A stretch of DNA of 64,000 bases from Patella vulgata (Eukaryota > Mollusca > Gastropoda > Patellidae), in contig NC_065884.2 of assembly GCF_932274485.2 (NCBI RefSeq), positions 72,867,046-72,931,045 of the forward strand, given 5' to 3'. Shown piece after piece: positions 1 to 11,654 of the stretch. The notes below the pieces were generated by a model. That model ran no database searches. It was given only the letters and a program-made list of their open reading frames with translations, and was not told where the DNA came from. Numbering within the stretch: the first letter of the stretch is position 1; every line of letters starts with the position of its first letter. Position numbers and translations under genes: made by a program.

Positions 1-877
1 ACTTCGAAAATCCCTGATCCCTCCCATAAAACTATTTAATTTAAATGTATAATACATTATAATATAACAAATAACTATTTTGATATCTCCACAGGCCAGA
101 TGGAGGCGCTGCAGTTGTATCTATTTGAAAGACTACCAGAATTCATTTCAAATATATGCATCATGATTATTATAACGTAGGGCGGGTCGAGTTACCCAAT
201 AACTCCAAAACAACACACAATAATTCCAAAAATAGTGACTGTGGAAACACAAAGTAACAATTTAGTCACATTTAAGAAGCCTCACTGCTTTGTGCCAAAT
301 CGGAGGTTCAAGACAGATAACTAATGTGATTTTTGTAAACAAGAAACTAATTATGTATACTTTCGTTGCAATTCGTTGTAATGTATTGTAATTAGTGATT
401 GATTAATTGTTTATTACAACAGTAATTATATGCATGAAACATATTATGGTATATATAGTGCAATAAACAATTCAATATTATAGCTATATTTATATATTTA
501 TAATTGCAAATTGTATAATTGCAAAACTGCCCCCCCCCCCCCCCTAACTTTCGGGCAATCTGATTTTTTCGGGCAGACAGGTAAAGTGGAAGAAAACTTT
601 TATTTTATCTAGTTGGCAAAATAAAGTGTCCGAAATCTAATAAAACACTAATTTTACTTTTCTTTTAATTGAATACCATGAATTTGTACTGAATTGAATA
701 TAGGGTAAAACATTTTGAGAGACATTTTTCGGTTTTGCGGCTGTCAAATTTTCCAAAATTTTCTTGGGGAGTCCCTACAAGGTAAGCTCCACTCCTCCGC
801 TCTCGTCTGTAACCCGAAAATTTTTCGGACACTTCGGGTTCTGCCCCCCTAACTGTCAACTAGCCCGTAGGACTATG
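1..877. other. AT-rich intergenic stretch, no gene seen
   Basis: No ORF with recognisable homology and no clear repeat structure is visible. There is a run of about 18 C at 527-544. The short ORFs near 665-1003 cross low-complexity and repeat sequence and look like chance. Confidence 0.5.
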
Positions 878-984
878 CCAGGCGTATTCATTTGCAGTTT
901 ATTTGCTGTTTGGTATTTTATGTTCAATACATATTGGACACAAGGAACTGCCAATAATATCCTTTATATAATGGGGGGGGGGGG

Positions 985-1246
985 GGGATGGCTGAATGGT
1001 TAGCATGTGCGCGCTGTATCATAAAGTCTGTCATTGAGTCGACTGGCGTGGTTTCGAATCCCCGGTTGTATGTGACAAGGAGTAGGGTCGCCTGTCCAAC
1101 CTTGTGGCTTTTCTCCGGGTCCTCCGGTTTCCATCCCACTGCTAAAGACCCCTACGCGCAAGCGAATTATTGAAATAAAATTAAAACCATATGTTAGTCC
1201 CAAAATGACCTAGTTTGTGTTGAGTGGACGTTAAACCACATTTCTA
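985..1246 (+). mobile_element. SINE-A copy (tRNA-derived SINE)
   Basis: The tRNA-like head has box A (TGGCTGAATGGTTAG) and box B (GGTTTCGAATCCC), then the SINE-A body up to GGACGTTAAACC. It is preceded by a run of G and inserted into the left inverted repeat of the 878-2844 element, so it is younger than that element. Confidence 0.8.
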
Positions 1247-1924
1247 TAATACCCAGATTATGCGGTATATTTTAAATCTCTGTTCTAAACTTAAAATTGT
1301 AAAATCTGGTGTGAATGAGTCACCTTGTGGTCTCTGTAAATACAGTCATACACTATTATAGTTAAACACACGATGACAGGATACTGATAACGTTGTAGGT
1401 TTCCGTTATTTACATCAGTTGTATTAATAGGTTCTCAAGTGTTGTATTACTTATAATATGAATATTCCTTGACATTAATACAAGAATATATTATTTTATA
1501 TCACAAGACGAATATATTAGCAAGGGGCGGGGGTGTACTGAGTGGCGCATACGCCCGGAGTAGAATTATGATTTTTCCAAGATATATTATAGGGTTTTTC
1601 GATCAAAGGGAGGGTTGACCTGAAATAAATATAAAAATTTTAATAAATTTAATAAATAGTTATTTAGACAAGGTGTTAAAAGTATAAAAGATGATATTTA
1701 AAATGTATTTGATCATCAAAATTCAACTGAGCGAAGACCCTGAACAAAGAAGTTACAGTTTGCAATGGCTGGAGGGGGCGTCACTGAAACGTTTGCCCTG
1801 GGGCGCCACATAGGCTTGTTTCGTTCCCATATCTCATTCAATGATTACAGACTGTGTGACTAGGTTAACTAGTGCAGAAGTGAACCTAATCTTGGATTCT
1901 TTCAACATCGATCTTAAATTTAAG

Positions 1925-2422
1925 TAGCTAATAAAAAAGTCTCTAACTCAATATCATCTAAAGTCTTACACGTTGAAAAAACCAATTATTTGTCAATTCA
2001 AATCAACATTGATGTTGTTATCTTACCGGGAAAAGATAGGCCTAGGCTTCTGATATCCAATATTTAAGACAAAATAAACATTTTACCATTAGTACACGAA
2101 TCGTGTACCATAGTGCGTTTCAGCGTCATTTGTTACAAGTGACCAGAAAGAACGAGACTAGACATATTCCACACCTCATGTCAAACGGTGACGAAATATC
2201 TTATCTGGAGAGCATGCACAATAGACTGGAATAACCAGACGCTAGAAATTGGCATTCGGTTGAGACTCATGCCGTGTTTCGCTGGGCATAACTGATTTGA
2301 AATTAGAGTCAAAACGGAAACAATTGAATGTAAATCAATTTATATACAATCAGATTACATTATTATATGCGTTGAGGTCCATTTGGGTCAAATTCTAGGT
2401 CCCAAATATTAGTGATTTAGCT
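1925..2422 (-). mobile_element. MITE M1 copy
   Basis: Reverse complement of the sequences at 44995-45446 and 57964-58416, but clearly more diverged from them. Ends carry the imperfect terminal inverted repeat AGCTAA.TC.CTAAC. It contains a palindromic TACACGAATCGTGTA near its centre. It lies inside the 878-2844 element and may be nested in it or be part of it. Confidence 0.6.
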
Positions 2423-3116
2423 CCTTTGAACGGATTTCTTTGGGGTAGCTAATATATTCGTTGTAGGATATCCACAATAAAAATATTCTCGTATTAATTC
2501 TATCTTGAGAACCTATACAAGAACTGATGTAAATAACGGAAACCACACCCACATCGTTATCATGCGTACCCTTTCATTGTTTGTTTAACTATAGAACTAG
2601 GTCACTCTTTCACAGTAGAGTTTAAAATTTTAAGTTTAGAACCGAAATTTAAAATATAACAACTGAATAATCTGGATATTATAGAAATGTCTTGTTATAA
2701 GGATATTATTGGCTGAATAATCTGGATATTATAGATATGTCTTGTTATAAAGGATATTATTGGCAGTTCCTTGTGTCCAGCATAAATCAATGTATTGAAG
2801 ATAAAATACCAAACGGCAAATAAACTGCAAATGAATTCTCCTGGTACCTGCGTATTTCATCACCAAAACTGTAAACAATATCCGTTTAGAAAAGGGCGGC
2901 GCCTTGTTAAAAAGCCGTGTCGCATTGTTTTCTCTATAGCTCAACACTGAAAAGGGCGACGCACGACGCGGGAAGTGGCCAAAATAGAACACCATAGTAT
3001 TACCGTTACACCGTAATATTTGTTGAATTCGAATTTCATGAATATCGGGCCAAAACTGCCGGACAAAATGGCTGCCCCTCTTACGCAAATAGTGTAAACA
3101 TTTGGTAAATCAAGGT

Positions 3117-3275
3117 TTATGGGATATCATAATTACTGCCTTGCATTAGTGAAATTGAATCCCAATGTCATTGTATTAATTCATAACAAAAGTTGATGCA
3201 AAACATATTGTGACATCACATAATATACATCTATATCATTATCTCATGCTTTGAGTGCCCATCCCATCCCACCAT
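3117..3275. mobile_element. Left half of an hAT-like MITE split by the 10.2-kb element
   Basis: This stretch resembles part of the MITE at 61872-62311 (shared block ending in CTTTGAGTGCCCATCC). The matching continuation (GATAAAGCAC, TCTCATAAAAA, ATGTAGCTGA) resumes only at 13448, right after the 10.2-kb element. The two pieces are therefore best read as one older copy split by a later insertion. Confidence 0.5.
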
Positions 3276-3509
3276 ACCGAGCGGAATCTCTCACCCGTAT
3301 TTGAGATCAAGTTAGCCCACATATTCCTAGCCCCAAGAAAAAACCTAGATATAATTATCACAAAAATAATTGTTACCTTTATATTAGAAAATAAAATTTT
3401 AAAACATTAATGCAACCTATATATGTAATAGATCCCCCGACCCCACCCCACACCCCAAAATATACTATTACCGTAAACATACTAAAATATCGCATTCTAG
3501 GCTAACTGA

Positions 3510-4550
3510 TCATGCAAAAAAGGGGTACGTCCATTTTGCATCAAAAAGCACCCAAACCAGATTTTGTGGGAAAATGTTTTTTGTTTCACGGAACCAAGAG
3601 ATGAATAAACTACTAGAATACAAACTTCCAGAAGGCTCCTATGTTGGCGTTTCGAGATATATTACCGTAAACATACTAAACATATGGGGGAACCAGGTTG
3701 GGGTAATCTCACTGTGCACGCAATAACTTCTAAACTAGCTTTGGTGGCTTCACTAAATCGACAGATGCATAAGGTATGCACATGCCGAATTTCATTAAAA
3801 CTTTCTATGTTGGTGTATCGAGTTATACCACTGCAAAGTTCCTAGCACCCGGATTCGAGGTGGAGTTTGTGGGTTCAATAAACAACGGGTACGCCCACGC
3901 TGCATCAAAAAACGACCCAAACCAGCTTTGGTGGGAAAATGTTTTTTGTTTCACGGATTCAAGAGATGAATAAACTACTAGAATACAAAATTTCAAAAGG
4001 CTCTTATGCTGGCGTTTCGAGATATATTACCGTAAACATACTAAAACTATGGGGGAATCGGGTATGGGTAGGCTCATCGCGCACACAATAACTTCTAAAC
4101 TGGCTTTGGTGGATCCAAAATCTTTATTTCACCAATTAGAAAGATGCACAAGGTATGAACATGCCGAATTTCATTAACTTTCTATGTTGGTGTGGGGGGT
4201 TGGATGGCCGAATGGTTAGAATGTGCGTGCTGTATCATACGGCCTTTCATTGAGTCAACTGGCGTGGTTTCGAATCCCCGGTTGTACGTGACAAGGAGTA
4301 GGATCGCCGTCCAATCTCGTGGGTTTTCTTCGGGTCCTCCATCTGCAAGAGAATTATTGAGATAAAATTAAACCATATGTAAGTCCCGAAATGACCTAGT
4401 TTGTGTCGAGTGGACGTTAAACCCCATTTCTCTCTCTCTATGTTGGTGTATCGAGTTATAGCAACGCAAAGTTCCTAGCACCTGGATTCAAGGCGGGGTT
4501 TGTGGGTTCAGCCCACGCTGCATCAAAAAACGACCCAAAATATTTTCCCA
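3510..4550. repeat. Tandem repeat, ~363-bp unit, about 2.7 copies
   Basis: The landmark GCATCAAAAA.C.ACCCAAA recurs at 3539, 3901 and 4519. When the inserted SINE-A is subtracted the period is about 362-365 bp. Units share a block on AGAGATGAATAAACTACTAG and TTACCGTAAACATACTAAA. At 4545-4580 the sequence folds back: a short piece is the reverse complement of part of the unit (TTCCTAGCACC.GGATTC). Confidence 0.7.
4197..4439 (+). mobile_element. SINE-A copy with internal deletion
   Basis: Head and tail of SINE-A are present but the block containing TTTCCTCCCACTGCTAAAGA is missing. It interrupts the ~363-bp tandem unit. CTATGTTGGTGT is found directly on both sides, a good target-site duplication of about 12 bp. 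Confidence 0.8.
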
Positions 4551-4575
4551 CCAAAGCTCGAATCCAGGTGCTAGG

Positions 4576-4830
4576 AACTTTGCTACAGACCACAATTATC
4601 AATCGATATCCATGAAACTTACCGAATATGATAACATTAATAATATCTCAGAGTAGGCAAAATTTCGACCACTTCCGGTTAGCGGTTTCTGAGATATCAG
4701 GTTACCACACATTTCATGTGGCACGGCTACAGACCACAATTATCAACCGATTTCCATGAAACTTGTAGATTATAATTACTTTAATAATATCTCAGAGTAG
4801 CCAAAATTTCAACCACTTCCGGTTACCACA
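4576..4830 (-). repeat. ~144-bp satellite, reverse orientation, about 1.7 monomers
   Basis: Contains the reverse complement of the monomer that forms the long array at 11655-13330, including CCACACATTTCATGTGG and CGGTTTCTGAGATATCAGG. It lies near the opposite end of the 10.2-kb element in inverted orientation relative to the long array. Confidence 0.85.
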
Positions 4831-4835
4831 CAGAA

Positions 4836-5060
4836 AGACACTTTACACCCCCTATCCCTCCGCTGTAATATCATCAGTATTACCCAAAACTGCTATGAAA
4901 TTGCAAATTTGATCCCTTTTCTCCAATTCTAGACCAAAAATTTGACCAAAAAATGCAGGAAGAGGGGAGAAAAAAATTAAGGGAAAAATTGTCTATTTAT
5001 AACTCGCACTACATTTGTCCATCATGAAATAAAGGGAAATAATTACTAGTCTTAGTCCTA
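4836..5060 (+). repeat. ~215-bp direct repeat, left copy
   Basis: Begins AGAAAGACACTTTACACCCC and ends around AATAATTACTAGTCTTAG. A copy in the same orientation lies at 10976-11172; the left copy has about 20 extra bases in the middle. The two copies bracket the transposase remnant. Their role is unknown. Confidence 0.85.
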
Positions 5061-5689
5061 TATACCTCACATGTTTCTGCAGTTTAAACAAATCTGTTGT
5101 TATCTAATATGCAATTCCCTGGCCAAAGATTATGAAAATCTATGCATTTTCAGATGAGCTGTGCGGCATTTTGCAAACACTACAATACATCAGAAAACTG
5201 TGGAATTTCAGACAGAAATTTAAAAACACATGAATTTTGAATTAAACAGAACATTTTTATTTTTGAACATAATGCATTCTGTAAAAAGATAACAAAAATT
5301 CAATATAAATCAAACAAGAAAATCCTTTAAAACAGTAATTATCATGTAATATTAGATTTTTTCAACATTTTCGTCGAAAAGATCATAGTTTTTCTCTCTT
5401 AACGCAGTTTTAAGTGCCAAATTGTGGTCAAATCTAAGATGTTGAAACATGCAGTGGCTATAAATTTTAAAATATCTCCTACATAGCTGTATTTATAATA
5501 GGACAATTAAGTTCAGATAATCTGATTATGTAACACTACAACAGTTTTATGATCCCCACCCCCTAGTATGGAATCTGATACATGGCTGACCAATCATAGT
5601 TCTCACTCTTCAAATGATTTACAATGGTGATGGTACCTACAACTTTCCTGACCCAGAGATATGCACAATAGTCAACATACAAGCCATTT
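5061..5689. other. Non-coding stretch inside the 10.2-kb element
   Basis: AT-rich sequence between the left direct repeat and the transposase remnant. No ORF or repeat recognised. It would be the upstream region of the transposase gene. Confidence 0.4.
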
Positions 5690-7660
5690 ATGTTATCTTC
5701 CAATATGAGAGGCCATAATAAACGCAAGGCTGTCTTTTTCAAGCTTGGACATGAAGTCAACACTAAACAGCAACGTTTACAGGGGTCCTCGGCTGGAACC
5801 CAAACTGATTATGATTTGCCCTCAATTTCCACAGGTGTCACAGAGATCAGGGATGAAATTCATATGCATCATCTTTCTACTAAAGCCAGTCCGGGAAGTC
5901 ATCGGGTTTTGAGATGTAGGCCTGAAATGTTAAATTTGGATGAGACTGAGAATTCTGAGGCGAATACTATCCAGGGAAACAGGATTATAGACATCCAGAA
6001 AATGGTCGAAATGTGGAATTCTGTCATTCGGTTACATGCCCAGGGGAGAAGAAAGGCCTGTGGAGTACCAAATTTCCAGCCTGTTAGTGAGCAGAAGTGG
6101 GGAGCGGGTTGGATGTACTCTGTAAAGCGTACAAAATGTACATTTATCTCACCTGTCTACAAGTTGTATAAAGAGATTCCAACTGGGAAACCAGGAAGAA
6201 AGGCAGCCGATATTAATCTGACCCTACAATCTGGACTGTTAGACATGCCGGTTGGAAACACCAGAGCTTGGCTGCTGTTTACAGATTTGGATATTCCACC
6301 GCCCTCTCGGAGTGGCATGCAGACTCTTTCTAACCAAGTTAGTGCTAAAATGACAAGGTTGAACACTATTAACATGAGGGAAAAAATAGAAGCAGTTAAA
6401 TCTTTTAATCTGAAGGGAGGATCAGTAAACCCAAATATAATAAATGTTGCAGTGGATGGGCGTTACAACAGCATAACCATAGGCCACAGTAAAAAGCCAG
6501 GGCAAGCAGCCTCGCAAGCCATTGGAATTGCATGCGAGACAAACACAAAGCACAAATATATCCTGAGTGCTGTAATGCAAAATAAACTGTGCTGGCAAGG
6601 TGCCTGGCTTAAGGGAAAAGATTTTACTGTCAACTGCCCAGGGGGACACGAAGGCTGTACTGCAAATTTACCAGTCCATGTACCATTATCTGAGTATGAC
6701 ATAGCAAAAAGCATTGGCACAGAACTAGATCTCCAAAACGTCCTCATCAAATATGCAACAACAGATAGAGATTGACGATCAGCTGCTGGAATTGAAGATA
6801 GTTTTAAAATTTTGCATCCGATGTGGAGTGTGGAGCAACTAGCTGACCCTTCACACATGGCTGCCACGCAATTTAGGCACTGCTATAATGCAAAATTCAG
6901 TGACGAGATGTTTCCTGGTAAAACCAGACTGGATAAGGGCAAGATCAAGAAAATACTGAGCCAAGATGTAAAAGCTAGATGCAGTCTAATCATGACTACA
7001 TTGTTTGAAAATCACTGTGGTAATACTGAGGAGATGAGAAAACGCCTACCAAAAGTCCTAGAGTCCACTATCATGTGTTACGATGGCGACTGCTCAAAGT
7101 GCCGCCCTCATTCTGTTGTGTGCCGGGGTGGGATAACAAATAACTGGTGGAACCGTTCCATGTATCTGGCCTCAAATAAAGTTGATTCCCTGAAAATGAA
7201 TGAAAATGACAAATCAATTCAAGTGAAATTTTAAAAATCCGAATAAGTGAAGCAGCTTTAGAAAAAACCAAATTCCAAACAAACACACAGAAATGTGAAG
7301 CAATCAACCGCTCGTTGAGTGTTTCACTTCCAAAGAATGTAAATTACGGAAGAAATGCGATGGGCCGACTTTCCTCAACAATATTGAGAAGCAATGATGG
7401 AATAAAGAGTGCCACTGAGCAGAAAGCTAAACTCCTTGGGGCCCCTCTTTCTCCAAAGACAAGATATTCCCTGCGGCAAATAGAAAGAGAAAGTCTGTAC
7501 CACAGAGAATACCAATCCAGACCCGAAGTGCAAATATAAGCACTTCTGCTGCGTGGACGAAAGCTTCATGAATTCCGCAAGTACAAGAATTACTGTGCAG
7601 TTGAATCCGGCTACAAAAAGGGACATTTAGATCAGCCATCAATAGCAGATGACACTTTAC
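5690..7660 (+). pseudogene. Decayed Mutator-type transposase (animal 'Mutator' domain family)
   Basis: The reading frame opens at 5690 (MLSSNMRGHNKRKAV; the Met at 5705 may be the true start). It shows the conserved core I know from animal Mutator-type transposases: DGRYNS near residue 258, KKPGQAASQAIGIA, NKLCWQGAWL, CPGGHEGCTAN and ATTDRD near residue 358, then HPMWSVEQLADP and the Cys-rich CYDGDCSKCRPHSVVC. An in-frame TGA at 6773-6775 replaces what would probably be an Arg codon, and the same frame continues to 7234. The similarity then moves to another frame (from 7315), meets a further stop at 7537-7539, and continues recognisably (GYKKGHL) to about 7660. The gene is therefore dead as it stands. 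This protein is the probable source of mobility for the surrounding 10.2-kb element. The family assignment rests on remembered motifs, not a search. Confidence 0.75.
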
Positions 7661-7716
7661 AGGATCACAGCTATAGTAAATACGCAAGACAGACAAATGC
7701 AAGCCATTGTCATATA

Positions 7717-8740
7717 CAGTGGACTCTGTCACATCCAACATCGTACGGGATCGTTACAATTATTCGGATCACACAGCGTTTCGGAATACCGAGCTTTCTC
7801 CAAAACCGGAAATAGTGTAACCTCGAAAACCGGAAGTATTTTTATATTGTAGCTTCGAATCACCAGAATGCTATTCCCTTTATGTACTTTCAAAATTTTA
7901 TTACATTAAATAATTAACAATAACAATGCACGCGTACAATATATTCATAAAATCATTTACATGTATGTAATATCAAAGCATGCGTACAATATATTTATAA
8001 ATATCAATGCATGTAATCGTTTAAAGTAGTTTGCTTAAGATTACCGGAAGCATATCGTAAGGCGAAGTCCTAGACCACATCTTCTAACAAATGAATTGTT
8101 GCGATCATCTTTTCGTCCTTAATATGTGCGAAGTGTTTAATGTCGTTGAGCATGCGTAGGCATTTTGAATAGGTCAAGTCTGTCGTTAATGAATATTCTT
8201 CATCGTCCCCGTCTTCAGTCAATTGTCCACTCTGTTACGACGTGTTCATTTATAATATGTCGTTCTATGTCCAGTTTTTCAAGCCAATCAGAGTAAATGG
8301 CACCTGTTATCCAAGCTTTGCGATTGGCCGACCAATTGACTGGCAGGTTGATCTTGTCCAATCCCTTAAAACATCTCGGGTTCACTGCTTTATCGATCAA
8401 AGTAATCAACACAGACCGGCGCGCGCAAGTTTTAATCTCACCGATAATTGATTGGTGATTGCTTGTTAATCTTTTCTGGCTTCACACCCATCGAGTTTTA
8501 ATCTCACCGATAATTGGATGCTTCACACCCACCGTTTGAAGTACGGATTATACGGTGTCGATTCAATGGAAATTATGTGACGGGACGGCTGATTGATTTC
8601 GGAATCCGGAACATACAGAATTCGGATTTACCAGCGATTTTTTGGCTGAAGTAATAAGGAAATAAATCGGGACATGAAAATCATGTCGGATGTCACAGCA
8701 ATCCGGAGTGATCAGAGATTGGATGTGACAGAGTCCACTG
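7717..8740. mobile_element. Non-autonomous transposon with TA target duplication (pogo/Tigger-like ends)
   Basis: Ends are inverted repeats of about 22 bp starting CAGTGGACTCTGTCACATCC, flanked on both sides by TA (7715-7716 and 8741-8742). The TA target and CAGTGGA start suggest a Tc1/mariner-superfamily (pogo/Tigger-like) element. The 1024-bp interior has no transposase. It lies just past the Mutator transposase remnant and is nested in the 10.2-kb element. Confidence 0.7.
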
Positions 8741-8742
8741 TA

Positions 8743-9124
8743 CCCACCTTTTGCCTTTAATACTTGTGTTGAGGTCAATCATTCCACTCTTGCACAGTGA
8801 CACCTGAAATGATAGAAAGATGGAAATAAATATGCAATAAAAAAAAATGTAAGAAAATAATAATAATAAAAAAAATGTGGTTGAATAAGAAGGGAGACCT
8901 CCTCGCGGTTTCAACTGGAAATAGAAATAATATGCCTCTTTATTTCTAGCGAACATCCCTTCAGTGCCCCCCCCCCCCCAACAAGAAACCAGTTAACAGT
9001 CAGTTAATAAGTAAACCTTGAGTGTCACATAAGTCTAAGCCAATCTCAAAGGTAGACACCATGTTTTGGGGTTCGGTCTAAATACTGCAGGTTTGGTCAA
9101 AAGTCACACATTTGGAGTGTGCAT
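8743..9124. other. Non-coding stretch, no gene seen
   Basis: Contains A-rich and AAT-rich stretches near 8830-8880 and a run of C at 8967-8978. Nothing coding recognised. Confidence 0.4.
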
Positions 9125-9466
9125 GTTAACATTTCATTGTATGATGTCAAAACATGTTAGGTCTAAATATTAAGGCCAACTGCAGACTTGGTTCAAGGTC
9201 ACATGTAAATAGGGTTAGGGCACATGATTTTTTGACACAATTGTGGGTGAGGGCTAGGGTCGGGACTAGGTCTTGGTTTAGGCCTAAGCTACATGCTTGT
9301 TGACAAGATTGTAGGTTAGGGTTAGGGTAAGGACTGGGTCTTAGGTTAGGGTTAGGGTCAGCCCTGTTTACATCTCGTGACTTTAGACCAAATCTGCAGT
9401 TGAGTTGGCCTTAATATTTAGACCTAACTATGTTTTGACATCATTTGTGAACAAAATGTTAACATT
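9125..9466. mobile_element. Foldback element with telomere-like core
   Basis: Inverted arms of about 90-100 bp (9125 to about 9225 and about 9360-9466) share GATGTCAAAACAT.GTTAGG and TCTAAATATTAAGGCCAACT. The core between them holds degenerate TTAGGG-type repeats (GGTTAGGGTTAGGG near 9313 and 9341). No coding capacity. A short (ATATC)n tract follows at about 9469-9491. Confidence 0.7.
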
Positions 9467-9616
9467 TATCATATCATATCATATCATATCTTCGGAATGT
9501 ATAGGTCATGTGACCTGTGTCCGCTTTTGTATGTTCTCCGCCAATTAGCTTCAGATGAACTATTCCAAGATTTATCAAATGTTCTAATATAATTGGTGTC
9601 ACAATAGTTCACAATT

Positions 9617-10526
9617 TGGGGGAATCACAGAATAATTTTTTATGTTCCTAAGTTAGATATCACAGCTATTTCGCTATTGTGAGTCACAATACCGGTGTGG
9701 CAGTTTCAGATGGTCCCTGGTGTGTGATTACCGTTTGGCGCATGCGCAGTTGTAGGAGTCACCTCACACCGTTACAGACGCGGTGTGCATTGACTCCTCG
9801 TGATAGGATTTCCCCTAAGATGTTCTTACGGTCAAATCAATATATTATAGACTATAATATTACCACTAAGAGAGGATGCAAATTTACGATCTTTATTATT
9901 ATTATTTAGTATATATACCCGTCCACAATGCGAACATTCTCTCTTGTATTTGGGCTGTCTCCATGCATGTTTGAATGTACGTATGGGATGGTGTAATAAA
10001 TCTATATTTATGTTAAAGAAATCGGAATAAGAAATTCCATACTTTTATATTTGTGTTAAATGAAGCCACGAAATATCAAAGGCCTTAATCTTCCTTTGGA
10101 GGTGAATTAATTGATAATTTCAAGCCAATCATCAATTTGTATGGTTTCCACTGATCGTACGTGTGTAGAACGACTAATCACTAAAAAAAAAACGGCAACA
10201 AATCACGAACGAAGTATCAATTTCAAGCCAATCAACTTAGATCCGTTGATCGTGTAACTACTGATCACTAAAACAACAGCTAATCACTAAAACAAGTATT
10301 TTATTAATGACAAAACTCTAATCAAGTACATGATATATTTTTTCCTGTAGGCATACTGACCAGTGGTCAGGAACCAACTCACACTGCAGGAAGTAGATAT
10401 AGTTTCGTTGTTAAGGCAAACATCAGTTTCGGACATGCGCAAGTGCCCAGAAGAAAACACACACCAGGAGTCAACTCAAACTATCGCACCGGTATAACAG
10501 TTTAGGGGAGTCACAGATATTATTAG
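9617..10526. mobile_element. Degenerate terminal-inverted-repeat element, ~0.9 kb
   Basis: The left arm (about 9670-9775) and right arm (about 10410-10515) are imperfect inverted repeats. They share CATGCGC, CACACACCAGG, ACACCGGTAT and GTGACTC in the same order on opposite strands. No ORF of note. Boundaries are approximate and no target duplication was identified. Confidence 0.5.
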
Positions 10527-10569
10527 TTTTTCGTTTTTTTTTTTTAGATCATTTACACCCTAAAATCAC

Positions 10570-10975
10570 ACTCATACCAAATAGTCAAAAAACTTACTGC
10601 TGGGCAATAAAAAAAACAGTATTCTTACCATTTCTGACACTTTCCATTCAAATAAGCCGCTCAGAAAATAACAACATCCCAAAATAATATCAGGCCTCAA
10701 ACTAGCAATTATTTGCCCATTGACTTCAATGTTAAATGGCTGTGTAACATCACAGGTTGTAGCATTTTGCTCAACATTCCGTTGCTTCCAATCTTTATAG
10801 GCACGATGGGGACCACATTTGGCAATCTCCTCATCATAATTTTGTAGTGGGTTGACCATTTAGATTTTTTGCTACGCGGATTTAAAGTTGACTGGGGTGA
10901 AAATCTCACTTCCGACCAATGAGTCGAATGACGTCTATCATTGCTTCCGACACAATGATTGCTCGGCACTGCAGA
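10570..10975. other. Unassigned sequence in the 10.2-kb element
   Basis: Two overlapping minus-strand ORFs of 95 and 86 aa are present in different frames but show no motif I recognise. A block around CCATTGACTTCAATGTTAA recurs at about 11203, so part of this is repeated sequence. Confidence 0.3.
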
Positions 10976-11172
10976 AAGACACTTTACACCCCCCTATCCC
11001 TTCGCTGTAATATCATCAGTATTACCCAAAACTGTTATGATATTGCAAATTTGATCCCTTTTCTCCAAAAATGCAGGAAGAGGGGAGAAAAAAAATTAAG
11101 GGAAAAATTGTCTATTTATAACTCGTATTACATTCCCATCATGAAATAAAGGGAAATAATTACTAGTCTTAG
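10976..11172 (+). repeat. ~200-bp direct repeat, right copy
   Basis: Same orientation as the copy at 4836-5060, sharing AGAAAGACACTTTACACCCC, ATCATCAGTATTACCCAAAA and GAAATAAAGGGAAATAATTA. It lacks the short central segment of the left copy. Confidence 0.85.
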
Positions 11173-11654
11173 ACCTTATCATATGGAGATAGATCACTAA
11201 TTATTTCCCCATTGACTTTAATGTTAATTCTCGTCTCTTAGACCAGCTCTAACTTTTTTCCAAATTTTCGTTGGGTAGAACGCTTTCTGCCACAGATGGA
11301 GCAACATGTGGCAAACTCTTACCCAAAAGCATGTATGAGGTTCACCATGAAAAACTTGAGATACACAAGTTGGAAGTAGAGACAAGAAAACATGCTATTT
11401 CCGGCCCTACATTTCAACGTAACCAACCTCACAACTCTTGTATCGATCCTTCCGCCTCAAAATCATGAATATTCACCAAAACCTGGCAGAAAATGTATTT
11501 TCAAACCATATTTTTTGGATTCTACACCAAAAAGTCAACAAAAATCGCCATGCAAAAGGGGGAAAAGGGAAAGGGAGAGAGAGACTAAAAATAACTTTGG
11601 CCCTTGTTTCGTGGGTGACGGCGACGAAATATTTGGTGAGCTGTGTCCATATTC
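11173..11654. other. Unassigned sequence before the satellite array
   Basis: A 65-codon + strand ORF (11271-11468) and small overlapping ORFs are present, none with a recognised domain. The tract GGGGAAAAGGGAAAGGGAGAG near 11559 is purine-rich. Confidence 0.3.

Larger units (their letters stand above)
878..2844. mobile_element. 2-kb non-autonomous DNA transposon with long terminal inverted repeats
   Basis: The left arm (878 to about 1475) reads, as reverse complement, in the right arm (about 2465-2844). Both ends begin with a form of CCAGG.G.ATTCATTTGCAG and both continue through a block about bringing TTCCGTTATTTACATCAGTT close to the middle. The left arm is interrupted by a SINE-A at 985-1246. 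The interior contains a copy of MITE M1. No transposase is present and the family is unassigned. A clean target-site duplication was not found. Confidence 0.65.

Noticed and set aside
988-1173. ORFs of 60-90 codons with a shared peptide ([17 protein letters not shown])
   Set aside because: The same peptide recurs at every SINE-A copy on both strands. It is the translation of the SINE, not a gene family.
2729-3088. 119-codon minus-strand ORF
   Set aside because: It overlaps the right arm of the 878-2844 element and has no recognisable motif.
9300-9360. True interstitial telomere from a chromosome fusion
   Set aside because: Repeats are few and degenerate and lie inside the inverted arms of a foldback element.
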